DNA from: JAYSYM01 sp964543475
GTDB lineage: Bacteria > Bdellovibrionota > Bdellovibrionia > Bdellovibrionales > JAMPXM01
Assembly: GCA_964543475.1 (NCBI GenBank)
Contig: CAZIYJ010000008.1
Span: forward strand, 62,001-126,000
Length of the DNA: 64,000 nucleotides
Reading direction: 5' to 3'
The position numbers and the translations under genes were made by a program. This document shows positions 8,731 through 16,334 of the stretch, piece by piece. The notes under the pieces are model-generated. The model saw only the letters and a program-made list of their open reading frames with translations. It searched no databases and had not been told where the DNA came from. The first letter of the stretch is position 1, and every line of letters starts with the position of its first letter.

Positions 8731-8797
8731 ACTCGAACTTATACTTATACTTATACTTTAACTTTTAACTTGGACTTTAAACTCTTAACTTTAAACT
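8731..8797. repeat. ACTT-based short-period repeat array
   Basis: Begins at the first base after the rlmN stop and fills the gap to the next gene. It is a run of six- and seven-base units of the type ACTTAT, ACTTTT, AACTTGG and ACTCTTA. Its reverse complement contains AAGTCCAAGTTAA and other words shared with the arrays at 30834-30900 and 31331-31393, so this is a dispersed repeat family. Confidence 0.8.
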
Positions 8798-8806
8798 GGT
8801 GACGCT

Positions 8807-9715
8807 GTGTCTGAAATTTTAGTAGTTGGTAGCCTTGCATACGATACAATCTCAACTCCAAACGGTCGGGTTGATCGCACTCTTGGTGGATCAGCAAATT
8901 ATTTCTCAGTAGCAGCTGCGCTTTATTCGAAAGTTCGCGTTGTCGGAGTAGTTGGTGAAGACTATGACGCTAACGATTTTGAACTTCTGACTAGCCGGGG
9001 CGTTGATACGAGTGGCCTTCAGAAACAAAAGGGTAAGACTTTTCACTGGGAAGGCAAATACCAGGGCGACATGAACGAGGCGATCACACTTGCAACTGAC
9101 CTTAATGTTTTCGAACATTTTAATCCTGAATTGCCAGCGAGCTACAAAGATTCAAGTTACGTTTTCTTAGCGAACATCCATCCAGAACTTCAGCTTCGAG
9201 TCTTAGAGCAAATCGAAAAGCCAAAGATTGTCGGCTCAGACACAATGAACTTCTGGATCCAGTCGGCATTGCCTTCGCTCAAGAAAGTTCTCGGCAAGGT
9301 CGATGTAGTTTTGATTAATGAAGGCGAAGCGAAGATGTTGAGTGGCAAATCAAACGCCATCTCTGCAGCTGAAACTATTCTTGAAATGGGACCAAAAGCT
9401 GTCGTGATCAAGCGTGGAGAATATGGCTTCGTGATGTATTCAAAAGAAGGCTACTTCATCTTGCCTGCATTCCCGATTGCAAATGTTGTTGATCCGACTG
9501 GCGCTGGCGATACTTTTGCCGGTGCATTCTTTGGTTATCTCGCAAAAGGCGAGTCTGATTTGAGCCTGAAAAATCTCAAAGAGGCTTGTGTTCATGGTTG
9601 TTTGATGGCGAGTTTCACAGTCCAAGGATTCGGTCTTGATTCACTTCGTAAGCTTGAGTGGGCTGACGTTCAACAGCGTTTCCACGACTACGGTCGAGTG
9701 ATCTCTTTCGCATAA
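8807..9715 (+). CDS. PfkB-family carbohydrate/nucleoside kinase
   Basis: A 302-residue PfkB kinase starting at GTG. The substrate-binding region has LGGSANYFSVAAAL near residue 27, and the C-terminal ATP/anion-hole motif is DPTGAGDTFAGAFFGY near residue 228 with the catalytic aspartate in GAGD. It lacks the ribokinase- or fructokinase-specific features needed to name the substrate; resemblance to adenosine/sugar kinases of the PF00294 family is general. It lies between rlmN (separated by a repeat array) and a coiled-coil gene. Substrate unknown. Confidence 0.85.
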   Translation: MSEILVVGSLAYDTISTPNGRVDRTLGGSANYFSVAAALYSKVRVVGVVGEDYDANDFELLTSRGVDTSGLQKQKGKTFHWEGKYQGDMNEAITLATDLNVFEHFNPELPASYKDSSYVFLANIHPELQLRVLEQIEKPKIVGSDTMNFWIQSALPSLKKVLGKVDVVLINEGEAKMLSGKSNAISAAETILEMGPKAVVIKRGEYGFVMYSKEGYFILPAFPIANVVDPTGAGDTFAGAFFGYLAKGESDLSLKNLKEACVHGCLMASFTVQGFGLDSLRKLEWADVQQRFHDYGRVISFA

Positions 9716-9843
9716 GTCGTCTCAAAACGAGAATCTACCCTTCAGTCGCTAAACTTTGGGCCAGTTTGCCTAGCAAGGTAACTGATTCGCATGAGTCGCT
9801 TTTCAGAAAATTCACCCGTTTTCCGAATAGTTAAGTAAGACTC

Positions 9844-10878
9844 ATGAGCAAGAAAAAGAAAGACTTAGCAGCACAACGACTTATCGATGATCTTTTGGAT
9901 GACGCAAATCCGAAAGTGTCTGACGTTACGTTTGGTGCTTCCGCTGAAAAATCAAAAAGTATTGTCCTTGAGCTTGAAGACTTCAGAAGCAAATCAAAAC
10001 TTCCGCCGCTACCTGAGATCACAAAAGAGTCGCCACAAGAAATGGCCCGCAATCTAGCTGACGAACTTGAGAAAACTCTTAACGCTGTCATGCCTATAGA
10101 GGATTCTTTTTCGCCAGAAGATCGCACGATGAAGATTCCGAAACCGAGAATTGAAGACGAAACTCATAAGGCTCGTGTTGATAGCCGAACGGCGACAGAA
10201 ATTCGACTCAGCTCGATGACTAACGGAAATTCGAAGCAGTTCTCAGCGCCAGCGATTCCTGGAATGGCAGCAGGTTCTGCAGATGCGTCTCTTCGCCAGT
10301 CCGAAAGTCTTCGCATCGCTCAGAATCGAATTCTCGATCTCGAAAATGAATTAGAAAGAATTCGCCGTGAGAATGAGCAGCTCGCTGCAGCAGGCGAGAC
10401 TTTGCGCCGCAGAGCTGATGATCTAGCAAGTAAATCTGAAAATTTAGATTCATCTTTACGTGATAAAGAAAAGATCTATGAAGAAGAGCGAAAGCTTCTG
10501 AGATCTCACCTGCACGGCAAGGACCGTGAGTTGAGTGATCAAAAGCAAAAGCTAGATGAGCTCGAACAAAGATTAGAATCGAATTTCAAAAAGATTAGAG
10601 TGCGAGAACGCGACCTTGAGCATAGACTTGAAATTGCTAAGGTTGAACACGCTAGCTTGCTCAGTTCAAAAGATAAAATGATCTTAGATCTCAAGCGACA
10701 AGTGGATCAACTTACGAACGAAGCAGATTACAGCAAGGCGAAAAGTCACGAGATGTACAACCAGTTTAAAGACAAACAAGATACAGTACGTCGAGTTGTC
10801 CGCGCACTTCGCATTGCACTTTCTATTCTCGAAGGTGAAGACGATTCATCGGCTCCGCAAAAAAGACCAGTTGAGTAA
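9844..10878 (+). CDS. Cytoplasmic coiled-coil protein of unknown function
   Basis: A 344-residue hydrophilic protein without signal peptide or membrane segment. The N-terminus is lysine-rich and the first 130 residues look disordered. From about residue 145 to 315 there are nearly continuous heptads (ILDLENELERIRRENEQL, KQKLDELEQRLESNFKKI), predicting a long coiled coil. A short tail follows. It ends two bases before the metallophosphoesterase gene, so the two are probably cotranscribed. I recognise no family; a scaffold or adaptor role is only inferred from the architecture. Confidence 0.8.
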   Translation: MSKKKKDLAAQRLIDDLLDDANPKVSDVTFGASAEKSKSIVLELEDFRSKSKLPPLPEITKESPQEMARNLADELEKTLNAVMPIEDSFSPEDRTMKIPKPRIEDETHKARVDSRTATEIRLSSMTNGNSKQFSAPAIPGMAAGSADASLRQSESLRIAQNRILDLENELERIRRENEQLAAAGETLRRRADDLASKSENLDSSLRDKEKIYEEERKLLRSHLHGKDRELSDQKQKLDELEQRLESNFKKIRVRERDLEHRLEIAKVEHASLLSSKDKMILDLKRQVDQLTNEADYSKAKSHEMYNQFKDKQDTVRRVVRALRIALSILEGEDDSSAPQKRPVE

Positions 10879-10880
10879 TC

Positions 10881-11957
10881 ATGGCAAAGATTAAGCTCGT
10901 CATCAGTGATTTACATCTTGGGGTGGGTCGTACGCTTAATGGCAACACCAATCCATTAGAAGAATTTTACTTCGGCGAAAAGCTTGTTGAATTCCTCCAT
11001 TACTATTGCTCTGGCGAATATCGCGACTACGAGGTTGAACTTGTTATCAACGGTGACTTCCTTAACTTCTTGCAAGTTGATTACCGGGGGCATCATTTAA
11101 CTGTAATTACTGAGTCAGTCTCACTCGAAAAATTAAAATTTATAGTAGCTGGTCACCCAGAGGTCTTCAGAGCTCTTCGCGACTTCGCTAATATGGAAGG
11201 TCGAGTGATTAGCTATGTGGTCGGCAACCATGACCAGTGCATGCTCTGGCCAGGCACTCGTGCATTCTTGAACGAAACTCTGCAGACGAACGTAAAATAT
11301 AAAAATATCGTTTACTACTTCGATGGTGTTCACATTGAGCATGGACACATGCATGAGGCCGCGAACCGTTTAGATCCAAGGAAGTTTTTTTTAAAAAAGA
11401 ACTTGCCTGAACCAATTTTGAATTTACCTTTCGGATCTCACTTTTTTGTCGATTTCGTTTTGAAAATTAAAAGTTACAACCCGCATGTTGATAAGATCAG
11501 ACCTTTTGATCGAATGGTTCGATGGGCTTTTTTCAACGAGACTGCTTTTACACTTAGAACTCTCGCGGCTCTGGCAAAATACCTTTTAAAAATGACTCTC
11601 ATCAAAGATCCTCGAAGACAGTTCGGTTTAAAAAGAATCATCAAAGTCTTGGCTGAAAGTGCGGTCTTTCCGGATCTAAATGACTCAGCACGACGCATCT
11701 TAAATGATGAAAGAGTGAACATCGTGATCTTCGGACACACTCACGTCTATCAATATCGTCAATTTGCTAAAGACAAAGAGTATTTTAACACGGGAACGTG
11801 GACAGAAATCACATCTTTGGATATTGCTTCATTGGGAAAGATAACGAAGCTGACTTACGTCATTCTGGAGTACCCAGAAGACGGCAGTAGACCTCGCGGC
11901 CGACTTAAAGAGTGGCGTGGCTACCACCGGATCGAAGAAGACGTAGCCGTTTCTTAG
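10881..11957 (+). CDS. Calcineurin-like metallophosphoesterase
   Basis: A 358-residue phosphoesterase with the five metal-binding blocks in order: ISDLHLG near residue 8, INGDFLNF near residue 58, VGNHDQC near residue 115, IEHGHMHE near residue 156 and FGHTHVYQY near residue 290. All metal ligands are present. An insertion of about 110 residues between the last two blocks contains hydrophobic stretches that could touch the membrane. LpxH-type UDP-diacylglucosamine hydrolases share the fold but are shorter, so the substrate is left open. It follows the coiled-coil gene by two bases. Confidence 0.87.
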   Translation: MAKIKLVISDLHLGVGRTLNGNTNPLEEFYFGEKLVEFLHYYCSGEYRDYEVELVINGDFLNFLQVDYRGHHLTVITESVSLEKLKFIVAGHPEVFRALRDFANMEGRVISYVVGNHDQCMLWPGTRAFLNETLQTNVKYKNIVYYFDGVHIEHGHMHEAANRLDPRKFFLKKNLPEPILNLPFGSHFFVDFVLKIKSYNPHVDKIRPFDRMVRWAFFNETAFTLRTLAALAKYLLKMTLIKDPRRQFGLKRIIKVLAESAVFPDLNDSARRILNDERVNIVIFGHTHVYQYRQFAKDKEYFNTGTWTEITSLDIASLGKITKLTYVILEYPEDGSRPRGRLKEWRGYHRIEEDVAVS

Positions 11958-11990
11958 TCGTCGTCGTAGTCTTTCCTACGGGAGACTTTG

Positions 11991-13220
11991 ATGTGGCAGC
12001 TGACTCACCAAACTAAAAAATCTGAATCAGCGTTTCTTGAGAAGGCTCATGCCGGTATCAAGGCGTTAAAGTCTCGCACTGACTTGGGGTTTTTGCAGCT
12101 CACAGAGCGTGAAGAGCTTTGGACAGCATCAGAAAATCGCGCACGTGAAATCCGCCGCAACTCCCTGAAGTTAGTAGTCTTGGGAATGGGTGGCAGTTCA
12201 CTTGGCGGCCGTGCCATCTGCCAATCGCTCGAGAATTTTTCTTTAACTCATGAAGTGATCTTCATTGATAATGTTGATTCCGATCGATTTTGGAAGCGAC
12301 TCAAAACAGAAAAAGATTTTACTTCTTATCACTGGGTGATCATTTCAAAAAGTGGCAACACAATCGAAACTCTCACCATGGCAGAGTTCATCGATCAACA
12401 CTTGCGACTCGGCGGCCATAAAAGACTGGCTACACAATGCACAGTAGTTTCTGAACCAGAAGACAATCCGCTTACGCGTTGGGCGAAAAAGGAAAATGTT
12501 CCGACGCTCGAAATTCCAAAAGATGTCGGAGGAAGATTTTCAGTTTTAAGCCCTGTCGGTCTTTTGCCGGCTGCGTTTTATCATGTCGACCTCGAGCAGT
12601 TGCGTGAAGGTGCTCGCTGGGCTCTCAAGCAAGACGGATTGGTTGCGGAATTAGCAGCTCAAACACTGCAGAGCTGGAAACGCGACGAATGGGTCACACA
12701 GTTTTGGGCTTATAGCGACGGACTAAAAGAGTTTGGTCTTTGGATCCAGCAAATTTGGGCAGAGTCTCTCGCGAAGGCAAAAGATCGCAGTGGTGCGAAA
12801 GCGGCTGAGGCAAGTACTCCGGTTGCGGCAGTGGGATCTTCAGATCAGCACTCGATTCTTCAGCAAGTGATGGAAGGAAGACGAGATAAATTCTTGTGGT
12901 TCCTCAGAATCGAAGCTGCTGAATCCTCTGGACCTAAACTTGAACGCAATCTTTTCGATTGTCAGAACTTGATGCTCAATAAAAATATGGGCGATCTGTT
13001 CGGTGCAATGGCAACGGGTACTCGCGACGCACTTGCTGAAAATTCTGTTCATTCCTTAACATTGCAGACCAAAGTATTAGACGCCCATGCGATCGGCTCG
13101 TTGTTTATGTTATTTGAGCTCGTAGTTGGCACTTTAGGCGAAACTATGAACATTGATGCATTCAATCAGCCTGGTGTTGAGCAAGGAAAAGTCATTGCTC
13201 GAAAGATTTTGAGCCAATAG
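11991..13220 (+). CDS. pgi: Glucose-6-phosphate isomerase
   Basis: A compact isomerase of 409 residues, shorter than the 450-550 residues of most Pgi proteins. The SIS-domain sugar-phosphate sites are LGMGGSSLGG and ISKSGNTIETLT. Both family signatures are visible: DVGGRFSVLSPVG, and FNQPGVEQGK at the C-terminus, with the catalytic Glu/His segment around SDQHSILQQVMEG. It interconverts glucose-6-phosphate and fructose-6-phosphate. ATG 11991 is preceded by GGGAG at good spacing; the TTG one codon earlier is not needed. A five-base-pair hairpin (CGTAG/CTACG) sits immediately before this ribosome-binding site. Confidence 0.9.
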   Translation: MWQLTHQTKKSESAFLEKAHAGIKALKSRTDLGFLQLTEREELWTASENRAREIRRNSLKLVVLGMGGSSLGGRAICQSLENFSLTHEVIFIDNVDSDRFWKRLKTEKDFTSYHWVIISKSGNTIETLTMAEFIDQHLRLGGHKRLATQCTVVSEPEDNPLTRWAKKENVPTLEIPKDVGGRFSVLSPVGLLPAAFYHVDLEQLREGARWALKQDGLVAELAAQTLQSWKRDEWVTQFWAYSDGLKEFGLWIQQIWAESLAKAKDRSGAKAAEASTPVAAVGSSDQHSILQQVMEGRRDKFLWFLRIEAAESSGPKLERNLFDCQNLMLNKNMGDLFGAMATGTRDALAENSVHSLTLQTKVLDAHAIGSLFMLFELVVGTLGETMNIDAFNQPGVEQGKVIARKILSQ

Positions 13221-13277
13221 TTTCGCGGCTCTCCTAGCCTTGTATGCCCACCATACTAACCTCTATACTTATGCGAT

Positions 13278-14219
13278 ATGAATAAGCGTGACGACGACGA
13301 CAGTGTATCAGAAGAGAAAACTAGCGTCGTTCATGGAGACACTTTTAAAGTTCGCATGGAGAAAGCTGGTAAAGCTCCTCCTTGTCTCGTCATGCTTGAA
13401 GGCCCTGCAGGTTATGTCGGTAAGCAATGGCCAATTGATGCAACTGATTTGATTATTGGTCGTTCGATGTCGTCGCAGATTTTTATCGATGATCGAAGCG
13501 TCAGTAAGTCTCACGCTAAAATTTCAATCTCAGGTGCAGAAGTTTATCTTGTCGATCTTGAATCGACCAACAAAACAGTGGTGAATGATGACGCTGTTCC
13601 ACCGCTAGTTCCTGTAAAACTAGGGAACAACGACCAGATTAAAACTGGGAACGTGCTGTTTAAGTTTCTAGAAGGTGGAAGTATTGAGGCTGTCGCTATT
13701 GAGCAGCTTCAAAACAAATCAGAGAAAGATCCTCTGACTGGCATCTTTAATAAAGGTGCACTGAACCAAAAAGGTGCTGAGAGCTTCAAGCGTGCAAAGC
13801 TTCTCAAAGTTCCGATGAGCATTGCTGTCTTCGACATAGATCATTTCAAAAAGATCAACGATACCTATATGCACACTGCAGGCGATTACGTTTTAAAGGA
13901 AATCGCATCAGTCGTACAAAATAAGTTAATTCGAGCTGATGACTTGCTTGCCCGTTACGGCGGAGAAGAATTCGTGGTGCTGTTGTTTGGAAGTACGATC
14001 GACCAAGCGATGGAAATCGGTGAGCGTCTTCGCGCTACGATTGAGTCCCACAAGTTCATGTTCGAAGGACAGCAGTTTAAAATTACGATCTCAGTTGGTG
14101 TAGCGACCAAAGAGCCTCAGATGGCGATGTGGGAAGAACTTTTCGTTAAGGCCGACACGGCTTTATATCAATCAAAAGCAAACGGCCGTAATCGGGTCAC
14201 CAGCTCCAAAGACATCTAA
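13278..14219 (+). CDS. dgcB: FHA-GGDEF diguanylate cyclase, DgcB-like
   Basis: A 313-residue cytoplasmic protein. An FHA domain at about 45-130 has the phosphothreonine-binding pattern IIGRSMSSQIFI, VSKSHAKI and LESTNKTVVN. The GGDEF domain (about 150-305) has FDIDHFKKINDTY, an intact GGEEF active site and an RADD inhibitory I-site five residues before it, so the enzyme should be active and product-inhibited. Established knowledge: the FHA-GGDEF protein DgcB of Bdellovibrio bacteriovorus is needed for prey invasion. This gene has the same architecture, and the symbol is offered on that basis. The N-terminal 20 residues hold an acidic Ser/Thr region that could be a phospho-site. Confidence 0.85.
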   Translation: MNKRDDDDSVSEEKTSVVHGDTFKVRMEKAGKAPPCLVMLEGPAGYVGKQWPIDATDLIIGRSMSSQIFIDDRSVSKSHAKISISGAEVYLVDLESTNKTVVNDDAVPPLVPVKLGNNDQIKTGNVLFKFLEGGSIEAVAIEQLQNKSEKDPLTGIFNKGALNQKGAESFKRAKLLKVPMSIAVFDIDHFKKINDTYMHTAGDYVLKEIASVVQNKLIRADDLLARYGGEEFVVLLFGSTIDQAMEIGERLRATIESHKFMFEGQQFKITISVGVATKEPQMAMWEELFVKADTALYQSKANGRNRVTSSKDI

Positions 14220-14220
14220 T

Positions 14221-14340
14221 AAAGGCATGACGGCAAGAAGCCAAGACGGTTAGAGGCATGAAGGCGGAAAGCCTGAAGGGCGATTAACCTTTGCATCTTC
14301 ATGCCATCAACCTTCTTGCCTTCTTCACTTCATGCCATTG
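14221..14340. repeat. Imperfect long inverted repeat built from GGCATGAAG-type units
   Basis: Starts at the end of the dgcB-like gene. The left arm (14222-14266) carries GGCATGA, GGCAAGAAG and GGCATGAAGGC units; the right arm (14297-14340) carries their complements (CTTCATGCC, CTTCTTGCC). The two pair over about 45 bases with scattered mismatches. Related units occur at 19617-19776 and 59337-59382. It may act as a terminator or REP-like target. Confidence 0.75.
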
Positions 14341-14669
14341 CGTAGCCTGGTCCTGTAAAAACGTTGTCCAGAGCGCATTCCACGCTCTCGCTGTGCGTGC
14401 ATCTTATAGCTTCCTAAGCGTGAAAATTATACGAATTTGGCATCGTTGTTGAAGCATAGAACATCAACAGAGTTCGATAACTCTGCGGAAGCGACTAAGA
14501 GGGGGAAGCAGGCTTTTTGAGAGTGGTGACAGAAAAGACAGTGTGAAAAAGTTCTACCGGACCTAGTCACCAAACGCACCACTCCTAAAAAAGTTCTGAC
14601 CTCCAAAAAAAAGTTTAGCTTCGATTAACCTAACAGGCCTTAGGGCTAGTCTAAAGGGTGGGTTGCACG
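14341..14669. other. Leader region of the sigma-factor operon, no gene seen
   Basis: About 330 bases without a supported gene. An eight-base inverted repeat (GAGTGGTG near 14520 and CACCACTC near 14576) could close a hairpin, and CCTTAG (14638-14643) can pair with CTAAAGG (14651-14657), covering bases used as the sigma factor's ribosome-binding site. No promoter can be named with confidence. Confidence 0.4.
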
Positions 14670-15272
14670 ATGAAAGCTGATAGCGATTTAGTGCAAGAGG
14701 TGAAACTGGGAAACAAGAATTCGTTCTCGACACTCATGGAGCGCCACCAAAGAGGATTGCTTCGGTTGAGCATGCGATTTACTCGCGAGCACAGCCAGGC
14801 AGAAGACATCGTGCAAGAGAGCTTCATCAAGGCATATCAGAAGATCGACATGTTTGAAGGTCGTTCTTCTTTTAAAAGCTGGCTTTACCAGATTGCCGTG
14901 AACACAGCGAGAAATCGATTGCGTGCACGACGAGACGATACAGTTAGCCTTGATGAGTTGAGTTTAGGAACTGCTCCAGGAGCGGAGCTAGAGCTTGTCC
15001 AAACAGATGTTCGAAAACTTATTCGTGCAGAAGTAGAGCTCTTACCTGAGCGTCAGAAGATGGCTTTGAAACTTCGAATCTTCGAAGATTTAAGTTTCAA
15101 GGAAATTGCCGAGATTATGGCTTGTCCATACGACACGGCAAAAGCCAACTACCGACACGCTCTTATGAAATTAAAAAGTAACCTTGAGAAGCTTCACGCT
15201 CTTAAGGACTTGAGTGACTTTCAAAATATTTTTAATGAGATCAGAAAGATCTCTACGGAGGCAGAACAATGA
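14670..15272 (+). CDS. ECF-type RNA polymerase sigma factor (RpoE-like)
   Basis: A 200-residue sigma-70 family protein. Region 2 spans about residues 15-85, with FTREHSQAEDIVQESFIKAY for core binding and FKSWLYQIAVNTARNRLR for -10 recognition. Region 4 (about 120-175) has LPERQKMALKLRIFEDLSF and the helix-turn-helix KEIAEIMACPYDTAKANY. ATG 14670 is preceded by AGGGTGGG; a GTG at 14658 is a weaker choice. The stop overlaps the start of a 39-residue ORF (ATGA), which in turn overlaps the next gene, making a three-gene coupled unit typical of a sigma/anti-sigma module. The target promoter set is unknown. Confidence 0.92.
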   Translation: MKADSDLVQEVKLGNKNSFSTLMERHQRGLLRLSMRFTREHSQAEDIVQESFIKAYQKIDMFEGRSSFKSWLYQIAVNTARNRLRARRDDTVSLDELSLGTAPGAELELVQTDVRKLIRAEVELLPERQKMALKLRIFEDLSFKEIAEIMACPYDTAKANYRHALMKLKSNLEKLHALKDLSDFQNIFNEIRKISTEAEQ

Positions 15273-15388
15273 AAACGAATAGTAGTTTAACCGCACTAAG
15301 TTCTTTGTTAGCTAAAGCATTGAAGCTGATTACCAAAACGAAAGAGGCCGCGCCCGCCAAGGCTGCAGAGAGTGCAGCCGCGCGATGA
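15269..15388 (+). CDS. 39-residue ORF coupled between sigma factor and putative anti-sigma
   Basis: A small frame missed by length cut-offs. It starts at an ATG overlapping the sigma-factor stop (ATGA at 15269-15272), with GGAGG seven bases upstream, and its TGA overlaps the ATG of the next gene in the same four-base way. The peptide begins MKTNSSLTALSSLLAKAL, an amphipathic or weakly hydrophobic helix, and ends in an Ala/Lys/Pro-rich tail (KEAAPAKAAESAAAR). A strong ribosome-binding site plus two coupled junctions argues for translation. It may be a real microprotein acting with the sigma factor, or a translational relay. Function unknown. Confidence 0.65.
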   Translation: MKTNSSLTALSSLLAKALKLITKTKEAAPAKAAESAAAR

Positions 15389-15723
15389 GTTCAAATCACG
15401 AATTCGAATCAGATCAGTGGTGGATAGATTTCATGGAAGGTGAGTGCGAGCCAGGACTCCAGGATGGACTCGAACTTCTACTTCGCCGCTCCGACAAAGA
15501 GCAAAAGAAACTGGCGAAATACGAAGGGCTTCGCAACTTGATCAAAGAAGCTGACGATGTTTATTTACCAGAGAATGGTAATTACTACGCTGAGCAAAGA
15601 CGAAACGTTATGAAGGCGATCATGCAATCAGAGCGCCAGTCAGCTCACCCTAGAAACGTTGAAGGATTAACTGTAAACATCGCAGCAGTCCCACTGATGC
15701 TGATCCTCAAATCGAATAACTAA
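15385..15723 (+). CDS. Putative anti-sigma factor
   Basis: A 112-residue protein encoded last in the sigma-factor unit. Its N-terminus, EFESDQWWIDFMEGECEPG, and the following helical segment (LELLLRRSDKEQKKLAKYEG) resemble the small helical domain with which many anti-sigma factors bind ECF sigma, but the zinc-binding HxxxCxxC motif is absent and there is no clear transmembrane helix. A short hydrophobic stretch near the C-terminus (VNIAAVPLMLIL) could be a weak membrane contact. The assignment rests mainly on position and size, so it is tentative. Confidence 0.55.
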   Translation: MSSNHEFESDQWWIDFMEGECEPGLQDGLELLLRRSDKEQKKLAKYEGLRNLIKEADDVYLPENGNYYAEQRRNVMKAIMQSERQSAHPRNVEGLTVNIAAVPLMLILKSNN

Positions 15724-15728
15724 ATGGA

Positions 15729-15850
15729 GGTTGTCGTAATCCAAATATATTTCTCCTCAGGGTACGCCCATCCATGGGCTCGGCTGCACTAGGAAAGCCT
15801 TCGTGGCGTGCAGAGACCCGTCGGAGCAATACATTTGCATTACGACAACC
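15729..15850. repeat. Foldback element with nested hairpins (MITE-like or structured RNA)
   Basis: Twelve perfect terminal inverted bases (15729-15740 with 15839-15850) extend to a 35-base imperfect stem (about 29 of 35 match, to 15763/15816). Inside lie two separate hairpins: GCCCA/TGGGC with a TCCA loop (15766-15779) and CTGCAC/GTGCAG (15784-15813) containing an inner GCC/GGC. Together they form a three-way junction. It begins six bases after the anti-sigma stop and ends 20 bases before the next gene. Confidence 0.75.
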
Positions 15851-15869
15851 CACCAACTAATCTTTCGAC

Positions 15870-16307
15870 ATGATTCCTGAGTTAGCTGTCGCCTACGTAG
15901 CGGGTCTCGTTCCATCTTCTGCCTTAACAGGTCTTCACCTGTTTTTATTTCGCCGAAAAATTAAATCAAAAGAGATGAGCTACCTGCAGTCCAATTTGCA
16001 GAAGGTGAATTTGTTTTGGAGCGAATCAAACGGCGAGCTTAGTACCCTCGAGCAGGGAACTCCTGCACTCTCTGAACGGAAGTATTTTCGCAATGTCATC
16101 ATCTTTGGAATAGTATTCTTTTTCTTAAGCTGGATTGGATTCTTTGTTCAGCTGCTGATCATGATCTCGCTTCGGTATTTGGCGATGCCGAGAGTTGAGC
16201 GAGCTCTTTTCTCATCAAAATTAGCCGCAGAAGAATTAAACGAAGCCGACGTGCGTACTGAGCTTCAGCTCCTTCGCGGCACCGTCATGAACGCCACCAT
16301 CCCATAA
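15870..16307 (+). CDS. Small inner-membrane protein of unknown function
   Basis: A 145-residue protein with a hydrophobic N-terminal segment (ELAVAYVAGLVPSSALTGLH, then LFLFRR) and a second long hydrophobic stretch at about 75-105 (NVIIFGIVFFFLSWIGFFV and QLLIMISLRYL) that could form one or two helices. The loop between is charged and probably cytoplasmic. No start-proximal ribosome-binding site is strong. I recognise no family. It follows the foldback element on the same strand as the sigma operon and converges on the aminopeptidase gene. Confidence 0.68.
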   Translation: MIPELAVAYVAGLVPSSALTGLHLFLFRRKIKSKEMSYLQSNLQKVNLFWSESNGELSTLEQGTPALSERKYFRNVIIFGIVFFFLSWIGFFVQLLIMISLRYLAMPRVERALFSSKLAAEELNEADVRTELQLLRGTVMNATIP

Positions 16308-16334
16308 CGCACCATTGCTACACTCTGGTAGCAG

